A stretch of 64,000 nucleotides of DNA. It comes from Tritrichomonas musculus (lineage: Eukaryota > Parabasalia > Tritrichomonadida > Tritrichomonadidae). The position numbers and the translations under genes are program-made. Within the stretch, counting starts at the first letter, position 1, and the number at the start of each line of letters is the position of its first letter. Shown piece after piece: positions 10,434-19,267 of the stretch. The stretch spans positions 62,001 through 126,000 of the forward strand of contig JAPFFF010000027.1 in NCBI GenBank assembly GCA_039105265.1. Direction: 5' to 3'. The notes beneath the pieces were generated by a model. That model worked only from the letters and a program-made list of their open reading frames with translations, had not been told where the DNA came from and ran no database searches.

Positions 10434-12041
10434 CTATTCTTGTTTATTTAACTTTATCTTTTCTTCTACTCTTTGATAGCATGATTCAAGATCATCACGA
10501 AATCTCTTATTGAAATTAGCATACTGAGGTTTCATTGAAGGAGTCATCTCTAAATGGGTACAGATATAATTCAAATTTAATATTATTTTTAATTTATATC
10601 ATATAAATAAAATAATATTTATAATGAGCTTTTATGCTTTAAAACCGAGTTATCATTATTTTGATTTTCAATAACCACTCAAAAAGTTGAATTTGAAATG
10701 CTTGAAAAACACACTTAAAATTAATATCTTTTTGGGTTTTTATATCCATATGAAGCCAACTAATGAGTAGAATAAATATATTAGATAATAAAAATCCAAA
10801 GTATTCAATTTTGTTTTTTTGAGTGATTAAATGAAGTGATAATTGTATGCGTTTTATAAAATACTATTGATGATCCAACTAAATTTATTATATTTAAAAT
10901 CCAAAAAATTATATCTGAGTTATCATTAACATCAGATACTATGCTGATTGATTGTTGTTTTGTTTCAATATAATTTTTCTTTTTTCAGATGAACTTGAGA
11001 AATTGTCAGAAAAAAGGTAAAATTTGTTTTTCTTTCATTATATAAAGTAGCATGAAAGTTGGGGTCTTTGAGAATAAGTTGGCATCACATAACTTTTTCT
11101 TTCAATTTTTAAATAATTAATTGAAAAAGATTAAATTTTTTAGCTCTGAATTCAATACTTTCGTCTGAAAAAGTTGAATTGTATAGGTGAGAAAATACTC
11201 TCAAATTTGTGACTGTCACGATTAGTCAAATAAACAAACATCTTGGCAAGCACAGCCCGTTTTCGATACTGCTTCGGTGAGTCGTCGAATTCTATCGTCT
11301 TTAAGAAATCGTAGAGGTAGAAATAACGGCGACTGTCGCTGAACAAAAGTGTATTTGACAGGTCCTCTGGCAAATCCAACTCTAAACATCGCATATATGG
11401 GCAAGTGGAAGGAAAGAAAGGAATGTATCTGATGGAGAATCACTCATGTTGGCAACTCCAAGACCTGTTGAACTTGCAACAATAGAGGATTGAGTAAGAA
11501 CATCCTTTCGGAGTTCCAGTTGATCCAGATGTATACACAATAACAGCAACTTCATCAGAGCCAGAAAAATGGTTTTGTGCTCTTGAGTCAATTCCCTTCT
11601 TTAATATACATTTGAACATGTTGTAACAGTAAATGGACATTGAATTTCTTGAGGTATTTTGTCATTCATTAAAACAATATGTGAAATATCTGGACATTCA
11701 TGAGTAAGTTGACAAGCAAGTTGGAATTTATAAAGTGATGAATCAATAATTTTGCAATCGGAATGGTTGACAATGTATTTAGCAGCATCTTTTCCAAGTG
11801 AATCATAAACAATAAGACCCACAGAATAGTAACCAAAAGCAACAGTTTGCCATCATATTGAGTTATGAGAATATATTCCAACTATATCGCTTTGATTAAG
11901 TCCAAGTTCGACTAGTCCTCGTCCAAATGCGATGCATCTCTGGTAAAATTGAGAATAAGAGAGATACTGAAAATCACCTACGCAATCGCAATCGGGTAAA
12001 ACTGAGAAAAATATTGAAGGCTTATATTCAATTTGTTTCAA
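10434..12041 (-). pseudogene. Long-chain acyl-CoA synthetase pseudogene
   Basis: Pieces of an AMP-forming acyl-CoA synthetase lie in order on the minus strand but in several frames. The N-terminal part near 11853-12041 has YSQFYQRCIAFGRGLVELGL. A middle part at 11601-11822 has GLIVYDSLGKDAAKYIVNHS. The AMP-binding P-loop VIVYTSGSTGTPKGC lies near 11540. A further part has FLKDDRIRRL. The C-terminal tail LEMTPSMKPQYANFNKRF ends at a stop at 10434-10436. At least four frame changes separate the parts, and about 600 bp (10560-11150) carries no recognisable synthetase sequence. The intact enzyme would activate fatty acids with ATP and CoA. This copy is not functional. A second, also broken, copy lies at 61866-63279. 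Confidence 0.75.
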
Positions 12042-12476
12042 AATAAATCATATTCGGTTTAATATCATTAAATGAAAATACCATTCTAAATTCATAATTA
12101 TCTTCAAAAATGATATCGGCTCACAACTGATTTTGGTAGGACAAAAAAAAAAAAAAAAAGTTCTTGGATCATTTTATAAAGAAAATGAAAATTCATCAAA
12201 AATATATTTCCATTTCAATATTAATTATTTTTAATTGAATAAATATATGATAAAAAACTGAATGTTACTTGAGATTGATTCAATAATTGTTTTTAGATCT
12301 AATGATTTTTATAGGTGAAAAATACTTAATATGAACTTTTTTGATTTTGATGAATCATATGATATCAAAATATCTTAAATTACTTCTTGTTTAAATTGAA
12401 ATTAACCCAATTTTAAACTTTTACATTTTTGTGATAGTTCATAGAAAAAATTGAATTTTTAAAAAACGATAAAAAA
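12042..12476. other. Intergenic, nothing recognised
   Basis: AT-rich sequence upstream of the pseudokinase-Sel1 gene. No TCATTT Initiator is found next to its ATG; the last bases before the start are an A run. Confidence 0.5.
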
Positions 12477-15400
12477 ATGGATGATAATAATGCTTTTTAC
12501 AATTCAGAAGATTTTAAACTGACTGGTAACAATTTGGGGAATGGAACATTTGGATCAGTGTGTGTGATTACAAATTTGAAGGATCAAAAAGACTATATTT
12601 TAAAAGTTTTAAATATTAAAGGTATATTTAATGGAAACAAACAATTACAATTTGTAAATGATTCAAAAATGCTACGAAAGCTTGATCATCATTCAATTGT
12701 GAAATTTATTGGAAGCAATTTTCAATCTTTATCTAATCCTGAAAAATTTGAACCATCAATTATCACTGAATATTTCCAAAATGGTTCATTAAAAGAATTG
12801 ATAGACAAAGAAAAAACTCTTTTTAACTCCACAAAAAGGTATATTTCATTAATTGGAATTTCTAGTGCACTGAAATACCTCCATCAAAATAATATTTTTG
12901 ATTGCAATTTAAAACCAGAGAACATAGTTTACGATGATAATTACTATCCTCATATCAGCGATTTTTATTTATCAAAACTTTTCCCAGATAAAAACAAATT
13001 GACCATTGAAGGTCAAATTCCATATTTAGCCCCAGAGCTACTCAATGGTCAAGATAATCATGAATCAAGTGCTGATGTTTATTCCTTTGGAATTCTTGCC
13101 TATTCAATTGTAACCGACAAAAAACCGTTTTTTGAATTAGGTCAAATTTCAATGGATGAGCTTTCAAACAAAATCAAGTCAGGCTATCGTCCACAGTTCA
13201 CTGAAAAAGTCACTGAAAAAATGAAGAATCTTATCACAAAATGTCTGAGTCAGAAAATTGAAGAAAGGCCAACTTTCGACCAAATATATTCAGAATTAGT
13301 ATCAGATTTTTCAATTATCTCAGAAAAAGTTGATGAAGATGAAGTTCACAAATACATTGATGAGCTTAGTAAATGCAAAATAATTCAAGATACCAATGAA
13401 GAATACTTCAGAGCTGTCAATTCAATGCTTGGCAATCAAAAAGAAAGAAATCTGACTCAAGCAGCGTCGTTGCTTCAAATTTCATCAGAAAAAGGGAACG
13501 GTTTTTCATCATATTTGTTAGGTCTTCTATACGAAAACGGCGAAGGTGTAGACAAAGACTTTCAGAAGGCAACATTTTATTATCATCAGTCATCTAAGCA
13601 AGGAAACACTTATGCCATTCAGCGTCTTGGGCAGTGCTACAACTTGGGCTTTGGCGTTGAACAAGACTATGCGAAAGCCTTTGCGTTCTATAAAGAATCA
13701 GCTGAAAAAGGTAATCCGTATGCGATGAACTGTTTAGGCGTTTGTTATGAAAATGGAGAAGGTGTTGAAAAGGACGATAGAAAGGCCATTTATTATTATA
13801 AAAAGGCAGCTGATTTTGGTAACTCAAATGCCATTTTCAATCTTGGTTGGTGCTACGAAAACGGCATCGGCGTTGAGCCTAACGATTCGATGGCCGTTGC
13901 TTATTATAAACAAGCAGCAGAACTCAATAACTCCAACGCATTCTACAATCTTGGATCCTTCTATGAAAGCGGCAAAGGAATTGAAAAAGATGAAGCAAAA
14001 GCAATTGAATGTTATAAACGTTCAGCTGAACTTGGAAATTCTGATGCTTTGTTCAATCTGGCGGTTTTTTATGAGAAAGGAATCAATTTTGAGCAAGACA
14101 TTAAAAAAGCACTTCAATATTACCAAAAAGCCGCTGATCTTGGAAATTCAAGCGCTGTTTTCAATTTAGCTCAATGTTATGAAAACGGTTATGGTGTTGA
14201 AAGAGACTATTCAAAAAGTTTTCATCTTTATAAAAAAGCTGAAGAATTGGGAAATTCTGACGCTTTGTACAGTCTTGGTGTTTGCTATGAAAACGGAACT
14301 GGTGTTGAACAAGACTACACAAAAGCTCTCGATTACTTCCAACAATCAGCAGAAAAAGGAAATTCTTACGCACTTCTCAATCTTGGTTTATGTTATGAAA
14401 ACGGAACCGGTGTTGAACAAAGCTATGAGAAAGCAATTGAATATTATCAAAAATCTGCTGATCTTGGAAATTCTGATGCTTTGATTAATCTTGGAGTTTG
14501 TTATGCTAATGGAACTGGCGTTGTTCAAAGCTATGAAAAAGCAATTGAATATTATAAAGAATCTGCATTGAAAGGAAATTCAAAGGCTATTTACAATCTC
14601 GGCGTTATTTACGAGAATGGAACAGGTGTTGTTCAAAGCTATGAAAAAGCAATTGAATATTACAACCAGTCAGCAGAGATGGGCGATTCTGATGCATTGT
14701 TCAATCTTGGCGTTTTGTATGAAGATGGAAAAGGAGTTGTTCAAAGTTATGAAAAAGCATTTGAATTTTATTCAAAATCAGCCAATCTTTCTAACCCAAA
14801 TGCTCTTTACAATCTTGGCGATATGTATGAGAACGGGAAAGGAACATCTCAAGACTATTCAAAGGCTATTGAATGTTATTCAAAATCAGCTGAATTTGGA
14901 AATTCAAATGCTTTGTGGATGCTTGGTGTTTGCTATGATAACGGCTATGGCGTTGAGCAAGATTATAAAAAAGCAATTGAATTTTATAAAGAATCAGCAA
15001 AGCTTGGAAATTCAGATGCTTTGAATTGCCTCGGTTATTCTTATGAGAATGGAAATGGCGTTGAACAAGACATGTATAAAGCATTGAAATATTACATTCA
15101 ATCTGCTGAAAAAGGAAATTCAAATGCTTTGAATTGTCTTGGTTATTGTTATGAAAATGGCGTCGGTATTGATAAAGACATGTCCAAAGCAATTGAATTT
15201 TATAAAAGAGCAGCCGACTTGGGCAATCCTACTGCATTGAATTATCTCGGCTTTTGTTATGAAAACGGAATCGGTGTTGATCAAGACATCTCCAAAGCAA
15301 TTGAACTTTTTGATAAGGCTGCACAACTTGGTAATTCTAAAGCTTTCTACAATCTTGGACTCCTCTTCGAAGAAGGTGATGAAGTTGATCAAGATAAATC

Positions 15401-15806
15401 AAAGGCAGTTGAACTTTTTCAAAAGGCTGCAGACCTGGGTGATCCAGAAGCTTGTTACAAACTTGCACTTTACTATGATAAAGGAAACGATGTTGTTGAA
15501 CAAGACTTTAGTAAAGCTTTGAGTTTGTATCAAAAAGCTGCCGACCATGGTGAGCCAAATGCAATGTACAATCTTGGTTTGCTTTACTTGAAAGGAAATG
15601 GAGTCGATCAAGATTATTCAAAGGCCGTTGATTATTTCCAAAAATCTGCTGATAAAGGAAATCCAAATGCATTGTACAATCTTGGTTTCTTTTATGAAAA
15701 AGGAACTGGTGTTGAAAAAGATACCCGAAAAGCAATAGAGTTTTATAGAAAGGCTGCTGAAGCAGGCAATACTTTTGCTGGAATAAGACTCAATGATTTA
15801 ATTTAG
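12477..15806 (+). CDS. Pseudokinase with 21 Sel1-like repeats
   Basis: A 1109-residue predicted cytosolic scaffold. Residues 14-285 form a tyrosine-kinase-like fold: glycine loop LGNGTFGSV (20-28), ATP-binding Lys43, APE (185-187), and the F-helix segment SADVYSFGILAYS. The catalytic loop reads FDCNLKPEN (141-149), so HRD is changed to DCN and the catalytic Asp to Asn144. DFG is DFY (162-164), keeping the metal-binding Asp. It should bind ATP but is probably catalytically weak or dead. From about residue 305 to the end run 21 Sel1-like repeats of 36 residues (pattern A..LG..YENG.GV..D..KA..YY..A), a helical solenoid known to hold signalling complexes together. No signal peptide or membrane segment is present. 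The start is the only upstream ATG in frame. It ends 44 bp before the convergent gene. Neighbouring repeats near 14400-14700 are nearly identical in DNA, which indicates recent unit duplication. Confidence 0.9.
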   Translation: MDDNNAFYNSEDFKLTGNNLGNGTFGSVCVITNLKDQKDYILKVLNIKGIFNGNKQLQFVNDSKMLRKLDHHSIVKFIGSNFQSLSNPEKFEPSIITEYFQNGSLKELIDKEKTLFNSTKRYISLIGISSALKYLHQNNIFDCNLKPENIVYDDNYYPHISDFYLSKLFPDKNKLTIEGQIPYLAPELLNGQDNHESSADVYSFGILAYSIVTDKKPFFELGQISMDELSNKIKSGYRPQFTEKVTEKMKNLITKCLSQKIEERPTFDQIYSELVSDFSIISEKVDEDEVHKYIDELSKCKIIQDTNEEYFRAVNSMLGNQKERNLTQAASLLQISSEKGNGFSSYLLGLLYENGEGVDKDFQKATFYYHQSSKQGNTYAIQRLGQCYNLGFGVEQDYAKAFAFYKESAEKGNPYAMNCLGVCYENGEGVEKDDRKAIYYYKKAADFGNSNAIFNLGWCYENGIGVEPNDSMAVAYYKQAAELNNSNAFYNLGSFYESGKGIEKDEAKAIECYKRSAELGNSDALFNLAVFYEKGINFEQDIKKALQYYQKAADLGNSSAVFNLAQCYENGYGVERDYSKSFHLYKKAEELGNSDALYSLGVCYENGTGVEQDYTKALDYFQQSAEKGNSYALLNLGLCYENGTGVEQSYEKAIEYYQKSADLGNSDALINLGVCYANGTGVVQSYEKAIEYYKESALKGNSKAIYNLGVIYENGTGVVQSYEKAIEYYNQSAEMGDSDALFNLGVLYEDGKGVVQSYEKAFEFYSKSANLSNPNALYNLGDMYENGKGTSQDYSKAIECYSKSAEFGNSNALWMLGVCYDNGYGVEQDYKKAIEFYKESAKLGNSDALNCLGYSYENGNGVEQDMYKALKYYIQSAEKGNSNALNCLGYCYENGVGIDKDMSKAIEFYKRAADLGNPTALNYLGFCYENGIGVDQDISKAIELFDKAAQLGNSKAFYNLGLLFEEGDEVDQDKSKAVELFQKAADLGDPEACYKLALYYDKGNDVVEQDFSKALSLYQKAADHGEPNAMYNLGLLYLKGNGVDQDYSKAVDYFQKSADKGNPNALYNLGFFYEKGTGVEKDTRKAIEFYRKAAEAGNTFAGIRLNDLI

Positions 15807-15850
15807 AATAAAAATTTACAAAAAAAAAATTTTTTTTATTTGTATTATAA

Positions 15851-16363
15851 TTATATGGTATTATTATTTAAGGCTGGAGTGACTTGATTGATTTGTGGCA
15901 TGAGCATTATATAGTAAGGTGGCTGATATGGCGGTTGCAGCATTTGATTGTTTGATTGTTGCATGATTTGATCTGTTGGTATTGCATAAGACTGCTGTTG
16001 GCAATATGTCTGAGGCTGTTGTTGGCAATAATTTGGATTTTCTACAATTGGAGGAATGGCTTCACAGTACATATCATTATTTGCTTTTAGTAATGGAGAT
16101 GCATTATCATTGTCTATTTGTTCAGAATCTTTTTTACTACATTTTTTATACAAGAAAAAAATAAAATAAACAAGAAATATTGTTGCAATGACAACTACAA
16201 AAATGAAAACAATAACATATGTAAATTTGAAATCACGTGTTTGATAATCATCTTCCATAAAATTCTTTATGTAGTTATCAAAGAGGATTGTCTTCTTTTT
16301 ATATCTAAACTCATTACTTTCAGAGATGTAATGAATCAGTGATAGGAGAATAGCAAAAAACAT
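15851..16363 (-). CDS. Small type I membrane protein with Q/P/Y-rich tail
   Basis: 170 residues from the ATG at 16363, preceded by an Initiator-like TCATTT (16371-16376). A short hydrophobic N-terminus (MFFAILLSLIHYI) acts as signal peptide. A short outside part follows, then one membrane segment near residues 48-71 (VIVFIFVVVIATIFLVYFIF), the basic stop-transfer KKCSKK, and a cytoplasmic tail of about 90 residues rich in Gln, Pro and Tyr. The tail contains NPNY, an NPxY-type endocytosis or adaptor-binding motif. Many trichomonad surface proteins have this layout with a tiny ectodomain, but no named family is recognised. Function is unknown; receptor tail or sorting adaptor is inference. Confidence 0.7.
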   Translation of the reverse strand: MFFAILLSLIHYISESNEFRYKKKTILFDNYIKNFMEDDYQTRDFKFTYVIVFIFVVVIATIFLVYFIFFLYKKCSKKDSEQIDNDNASPLLKANNDMYCEAIPPIVENPNYCQQQPQTYCQQQSYAIPTDQIMQQSNNQMLQPPYQPPYYIMLMPQINQVTPALNNNTI

Positions 16364-16851
16364 TTTCAAAAAATGATTTGATTTTGTTTCTTTTTTAAAA
16401 TTTTTATCAAATCAAAGGATTTCACCTTTATTTGGGTTCAACCTTTTTTTAATGTCTTGCTATGATTCAAATATCTAAGCTATTTCTTCTTTATGATTTA
16501 AAGCCTATCAGTTTTCTTATACTGTTTGATTTGATAAGATGTTCAATTACCATATCCTAACATTTTTTTAAATCCAAAAAAATATAAATACTTCATAATA
16601 TCAAGTAAAAGTGGTAGTTTAACTAATGAATTAATTATATGATTATCATAATATGATTTTACATTTTTTCTTTTATTCCAAACTATTCATTTTTTTATTT
16701 CAAAGGTTTTAAATAATAATCTGAATTCTTATAACCAACAAAAACGAACAAATTGGGGAGTTTTCATTTAATTTTTATTTTGAATAATTATTTGTTCGGC
16801 CAAAATCTTTATTCAATTTATTAAGAAATTGAAATATACCTCAAAATGACA
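16364..16851. other. Divergent intergenic region
   Basis: About 490 bp separates two divergent starts (minus-strand membrane protein and plus-strand thioredoxin). Each gene has its own TCATTT next to the ATG. Nothing else is recognised. Confidence 0.5.
16371..16376 (-). promoter_or_regulatory. Initiator-like element (TCATTT)
   Basis: On the minus strand TCATTT begins 13 bases before the ATG at 16363. It supports that ATG rather than the upstream TTG in the same frame. Confidence 0.5.
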
Positions 16852-16857
16852 TCATTT
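16852..16857 (+). promoter_or_regulatory. Initiator-like element (TCATTT)
   Basis: TCATTT begins 16 bases before the thioredoxin ATG at 16868, the usual place for a trichomonad Initiator. Confidence 0.5.
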
Positions 16858-16867
16858 TTTAATTTTA

Positions 16868-17236
16868 ATGTCAAGCAATAATATCATTAACTTTGTTGGT
16901 AGTTATCAGAATCTTGAAGCAATTGTTAAAAAGGCAACCGAAGCAAATAAACTTGTTGTCTTGGATTTCTTTGCAACATGGTGTGGACCTTGCAGAAGTT
17001 TAGGAGCCCAGCTTCCTCAGATCGCAAAAGAAAACCCAGAAGTAATATTTGTCAAATGTGATATTGATTCAAATAATGAAGTTGCGCAGTTATTTGGTAT
17101 TTCCAGTGTTCCTAATGTGAAGTTTTTAATTTGGAAAGAAAATGCAATCACAATTATAAATAATGTTAGCGGATGCAATGTTCCTGAGATTCGTTATAAG
17201 ATTGGACATTTGAGGCAAAAACTAAATCTGAGTTAA
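16868..17236 (+). CDS. trx: Thioredoxin
   Basis: A 122-residue single-domain thioredoxin that reduces protein disulfides with electrons from thioredoxin reductase. In microaerophilic trichomonads this system feeds peroxiredoxins. The active site WCGPC lies at residues 38-42 (redox Cys39 and Cys42) in the context DFFATWCGPC. The segment ISSVPNVKF supplies the cis-proline that shapes the active site. Length is slightly above the usual 105-110 because of a longer C-terminal helix (EIRYKIGHLRQKL). There is no signal peptide, so it is cytosolic. The frame is intact and an Initiator-like TCATTT precedes the ATG. Confidence 0.93.
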   Translation: MSSNNIINFVGSYQNLEAIVKKATEANKLVVLDFFATWCGPCRSLGAQLPQIAKENPEVIFVKCDIDSNNEVAQLFGISSVPNVKFLIWKENAITIINNVSGCNVPEIRYKIGHLRQKLNLS

Positions 17237-17360
17237 GGGATTTTTTTGCAGATTGTATTCTTATTTGAGTAATAAAGTTTTTAATTCATTTTTATTTATT
17301 TATTTATTTGCTGTTTAATTAATTTTGATTTTTTTTTTTTTAATTATGAAATTGATGTTC

Positions 17361-17387
17361 TCGCATTTTTTGCTTTTTTAATTTTGA

Positions 17388-17418
<31 letters not shown>

Positions 17419-17448
17419 ATAAATTATAAAAAAAAGCAAAAAATGCGA
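17361..17448. repeat. Inverted repeat touching the tRNA-Gly 3' end
   Basis: TCGCATTTTTTGCTTTTTT (17361-17379) is the exact reverse complement of 17430-17448, 19 bp, with a 24-base T tract and a perfect TTATAATTTATAAATTATAA palindrome between them. The right arm includes the last four bases of the minus-strand tRNA gene and its T-rich terminator. The left arm therefore looks like an inverted copy of a tRNA tail. Confidence 0.75.
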
Positions 17449-17514
17449 AACCTGGGAATCGAACCCAGTTCTTAGACACGGAGGGACCATATGCTACCAA
17501 TACAACAGTTTCGC
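17445..17514 (-). tRNA. tRNA, probably Gly (UCC), with unusual anticodon arm
   Basis: On the minus strand the 7-bp acceptor stem GCGAAAC/GTTTCGC is perfect. The D loop contains TTGGTAGC, and the T arm CTGGGTTCGATTCCCAG is canonical with B box GGTTCGATTCC. The following base (discriminator) is A and a T6 terminator comes next. Overall it resembles eukaryotic tRNA-Gly. The anticodon stem TGGTC/GTCTA has one T-T mismatch and the loop CCTCCGT places UCC at the anticodon, but with C instead of U at position 33. It could be a working tRNA-Gly or a decaying copy. Confidence 0.7.
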
Positions 17515-17775
17515 TTCTTGAATATATAATAAATTTGTTTAGTTTAATCATTTTTCATGGTAATTTTTTCTAATAATGTTATTATATTTAATTCTTTAAA
17601 TTTGCTTTTTAAGCTACCTTAATTTAAAAATGCAATTATCCTTTAGATCTACTTTGAATCCCACAGAAAAAGGAAGTTGATGTCAATCGTCATCATGTTA
17701 ACTTTTTCACTGCTATAAATCTTTAATCAGAGCCTGAGCAACGTTATCAGCGTTATTTTTATAGAATAAACAAGA

Positions 17776-17847
17776 GCTCATGTGGCATAGTGGTAATTGC
17801 GTTCATCATCAAAGTGGAAGTTCAACGGTTCGAATCCGTTCATGGGC
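17776..17847 (+). tRNA. tRNA gene, anticodon uncertain (geometric UCA)
   Basis: Acceptor stem GCTCATG/CATGGGC (one G-U pair), A box TGGCATAGTGGTAA, T arm AACGGTTCGAATCCGTT with perfect B box, discriminator A, then a T6 terminator from 17850. The arms add up to a standard 72-base tRNA. The anticodon stem by position is TTCAT/GTGGA with two G-U pairs. The loop CATCAAA puts UCA at 34-36 and A at position 33, where U is nearly universal. UCA would read UGA. It lacks the long arms of selenocysteine tRNA. A mutated tRNA gene is the simpler explanation. Confidence 0.6.
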
Positions 17848-18905
17848 ACTTTTTTGATTTTTGGTTTATTAAGTTGTGTTCTATTTACTATATGCATATT
17901 ATTCGCTGTTAGAAATTTGTATTCTATTTAGCAGCTAGATAATATCTTGCCTATAAAACGCATTTCTCTTCATTTAATGATGTTTTTTTTTAAAAAAAAA
18001 TAAAAAAATTCATTCAAACATTTCCAAAAAAATCATCTTAAATGAGCCGTCAATAAGGTAATTGAATGATAATTAGCCAATGCTTTTTAAAAAAAAAAAA
18101 TGAATTCGAAATCAATTTGCTTTGAAATATACTTTACTAAGTAAAGTAAATAGTAGTATGATTGATTTTTGCGCTTCAGATTATTTTAAATGAGTATATT
18201 TGGCTCATGATTTTATTTCGCAATTGAAAGGGCAAAAATTTCAAATTTCGTATTAGTAAACAACTGTTAACATGCTTTTTTGTTCGTGCCTTCTCTCTTT
18301 TTTGGTTAAAATGAATTTATAATAATTTCGTTACGAAAGTGAAATTTTTCGTTACGAAAGTGAAAATTAAACTAAAAAAGTTATATGATAAAATTTTTAA
18401 AAATTTTGGGGGTTACATTTTTCGTTACAAAAGTGGGTTTTATCGTTACAAAAGTGAAGCAACTGTATCTTCTTTCATGGCAAGCTAAATTATTATTGAA
18501 ATATGTAATTATGAGTATTATTAATGCAACATTTGCAAAAGTTTTGTAATAATAAAATTAAAATTTAAATTTTTGGAAAATTTTGGTTATACCAAATTTG
18601 AATAAATGCCAATGGCATGTTTTTAAAATAACGATTTTTCTCGGCTTTCAAAATTTTTTGAAAGAATATCTCTATCAAAGCATTTAATCAACCAAAGAGC
18701 TGATATTATATAAATAAATATATATTATTGAATTTGCCCCAAGTTTTTTTCAAAGCGTGCTCTAAAATTTTAAAAGTACAACTTTTTGAGAAATACAGAC
18801 ACTGAAAAAGTTGTCATATTGAGAAAAAAAAAACTGTCAAATAAAGGTCAAATACAGTCTAGCTTTTGAATCTATGCATATATATCAATTAAATGCTTCA
18901 TTATT
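17848..18905. other. Intergenic region with four TCGTTAC.AAAGTG motifs
   Basis: About 1 kb without a supported gene. The only structure is a set of four near-identical 16-bp motifs at 18326-18456, described separately. Confidence 0.6.
18326..18456 (+). repeat. Two pairs of TTTCGTTAC(G/A)AAAGTG motifs
   Basis: Four copies start at 18326, 18347, 18420 and 18441. Within each pair the start-to-start distance is exactly 21 bp, two turns of the DNA helix. The first pair has G and the second A at the variable base; the last copy starts TAT instead of TTT. Regular spacing suggests protein-binding sites or a small tandem-repeat remnant. Function is unknown. Confidence 0.65.
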
Positions 18906-18911
18906 TCATTT
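18906..18911 (+). promoter_or_regulatory. Initiator-like element (TCATTT)
   Basis: Lies 11 bases before the ATG at 18917 and downstream of an earlier in-frame ATG at 18893. It indicates 18917 as the true start. Confidence 0.5.
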
Positions 18912-18916
18912 TTTTA

Positions 18917-19267
18917 ATGGGGCGGAGAAAAATAAAGAACCAAAGAATACAAGTGACAGCTGCAATCGATGACGATGCTGTAATTATAGATCTGGATACA
19001 AATGGAAACTTTATTGATTCGAAAGAAGAAATTACTAATAAGATCAAAAGAATAAGTCCAAAAATTTTGGAAAAACTAAAGAATAGCAATCAGAATAGGT
19101 TAATAAAAGAGGAAAATGATGAAATCGTAACGATAGAAGCAAGTGAAATTCTTAATAACAATGATACAAATGATCTTTTTTTTGTGATGGAAGATGAAAG
19201 CACACCCAATCAATTAGATTGCGATATTTCTTTTTGGGATAACTATTTAAATTGCAATTATCTATAA
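18917..19267 (+). CDS. Small charged hypothetical protein
   Basis: 116 residues from the ATG chosen by the Initiator-like TCATTT. The protein starts MGRRKIKNQRIQVTAAIDDD, carries a central basic helix (ITNKIKRISPKILEKLKNSN), and ends in an acidic, Asn-rich tail. The first residues recall the opening of MADS-box proteins, but the rest does not fit that domain, so no assignment is made. There is no signal peptide or membrane segment. It is isolated between two gene-poor stretches of about 1 kb. Confidence 0.5.
   Translation: MGRRKIKNQRIQVTAAIDDDAVIIDLDTNGNFIDSKEEITNKIKRISPKILEKLKNSNQNRLIKEENDEIVTIEASEILNNNDTNDLFFVMEDESTPNQLDCDISFWDNYLNCNYL

Noticed and set aside
13747-15522. Several alternate-frame ORFs inside the Sel1 repeats
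   Set aside because: The 108-bp repeat period keeps other frames open; codon bias and domain match favour the 1109-residue frame.
17776-17847. Selenocysteine tRNA
   Set aside because: UCA fits by position, but the gene lacks the extended acceptor and long variable arm and has A33; not claimed.
18326-18456. CRISPR array
   Set aside because: Only four short motifs in two pairs, no spacer-repeat regularity, and the genome is eukaryotic.
18917-19267. MADS-box transcription factor
   Set aside because: Only the first six residues resemble the MADS start; the rest lacks the conserved helix.
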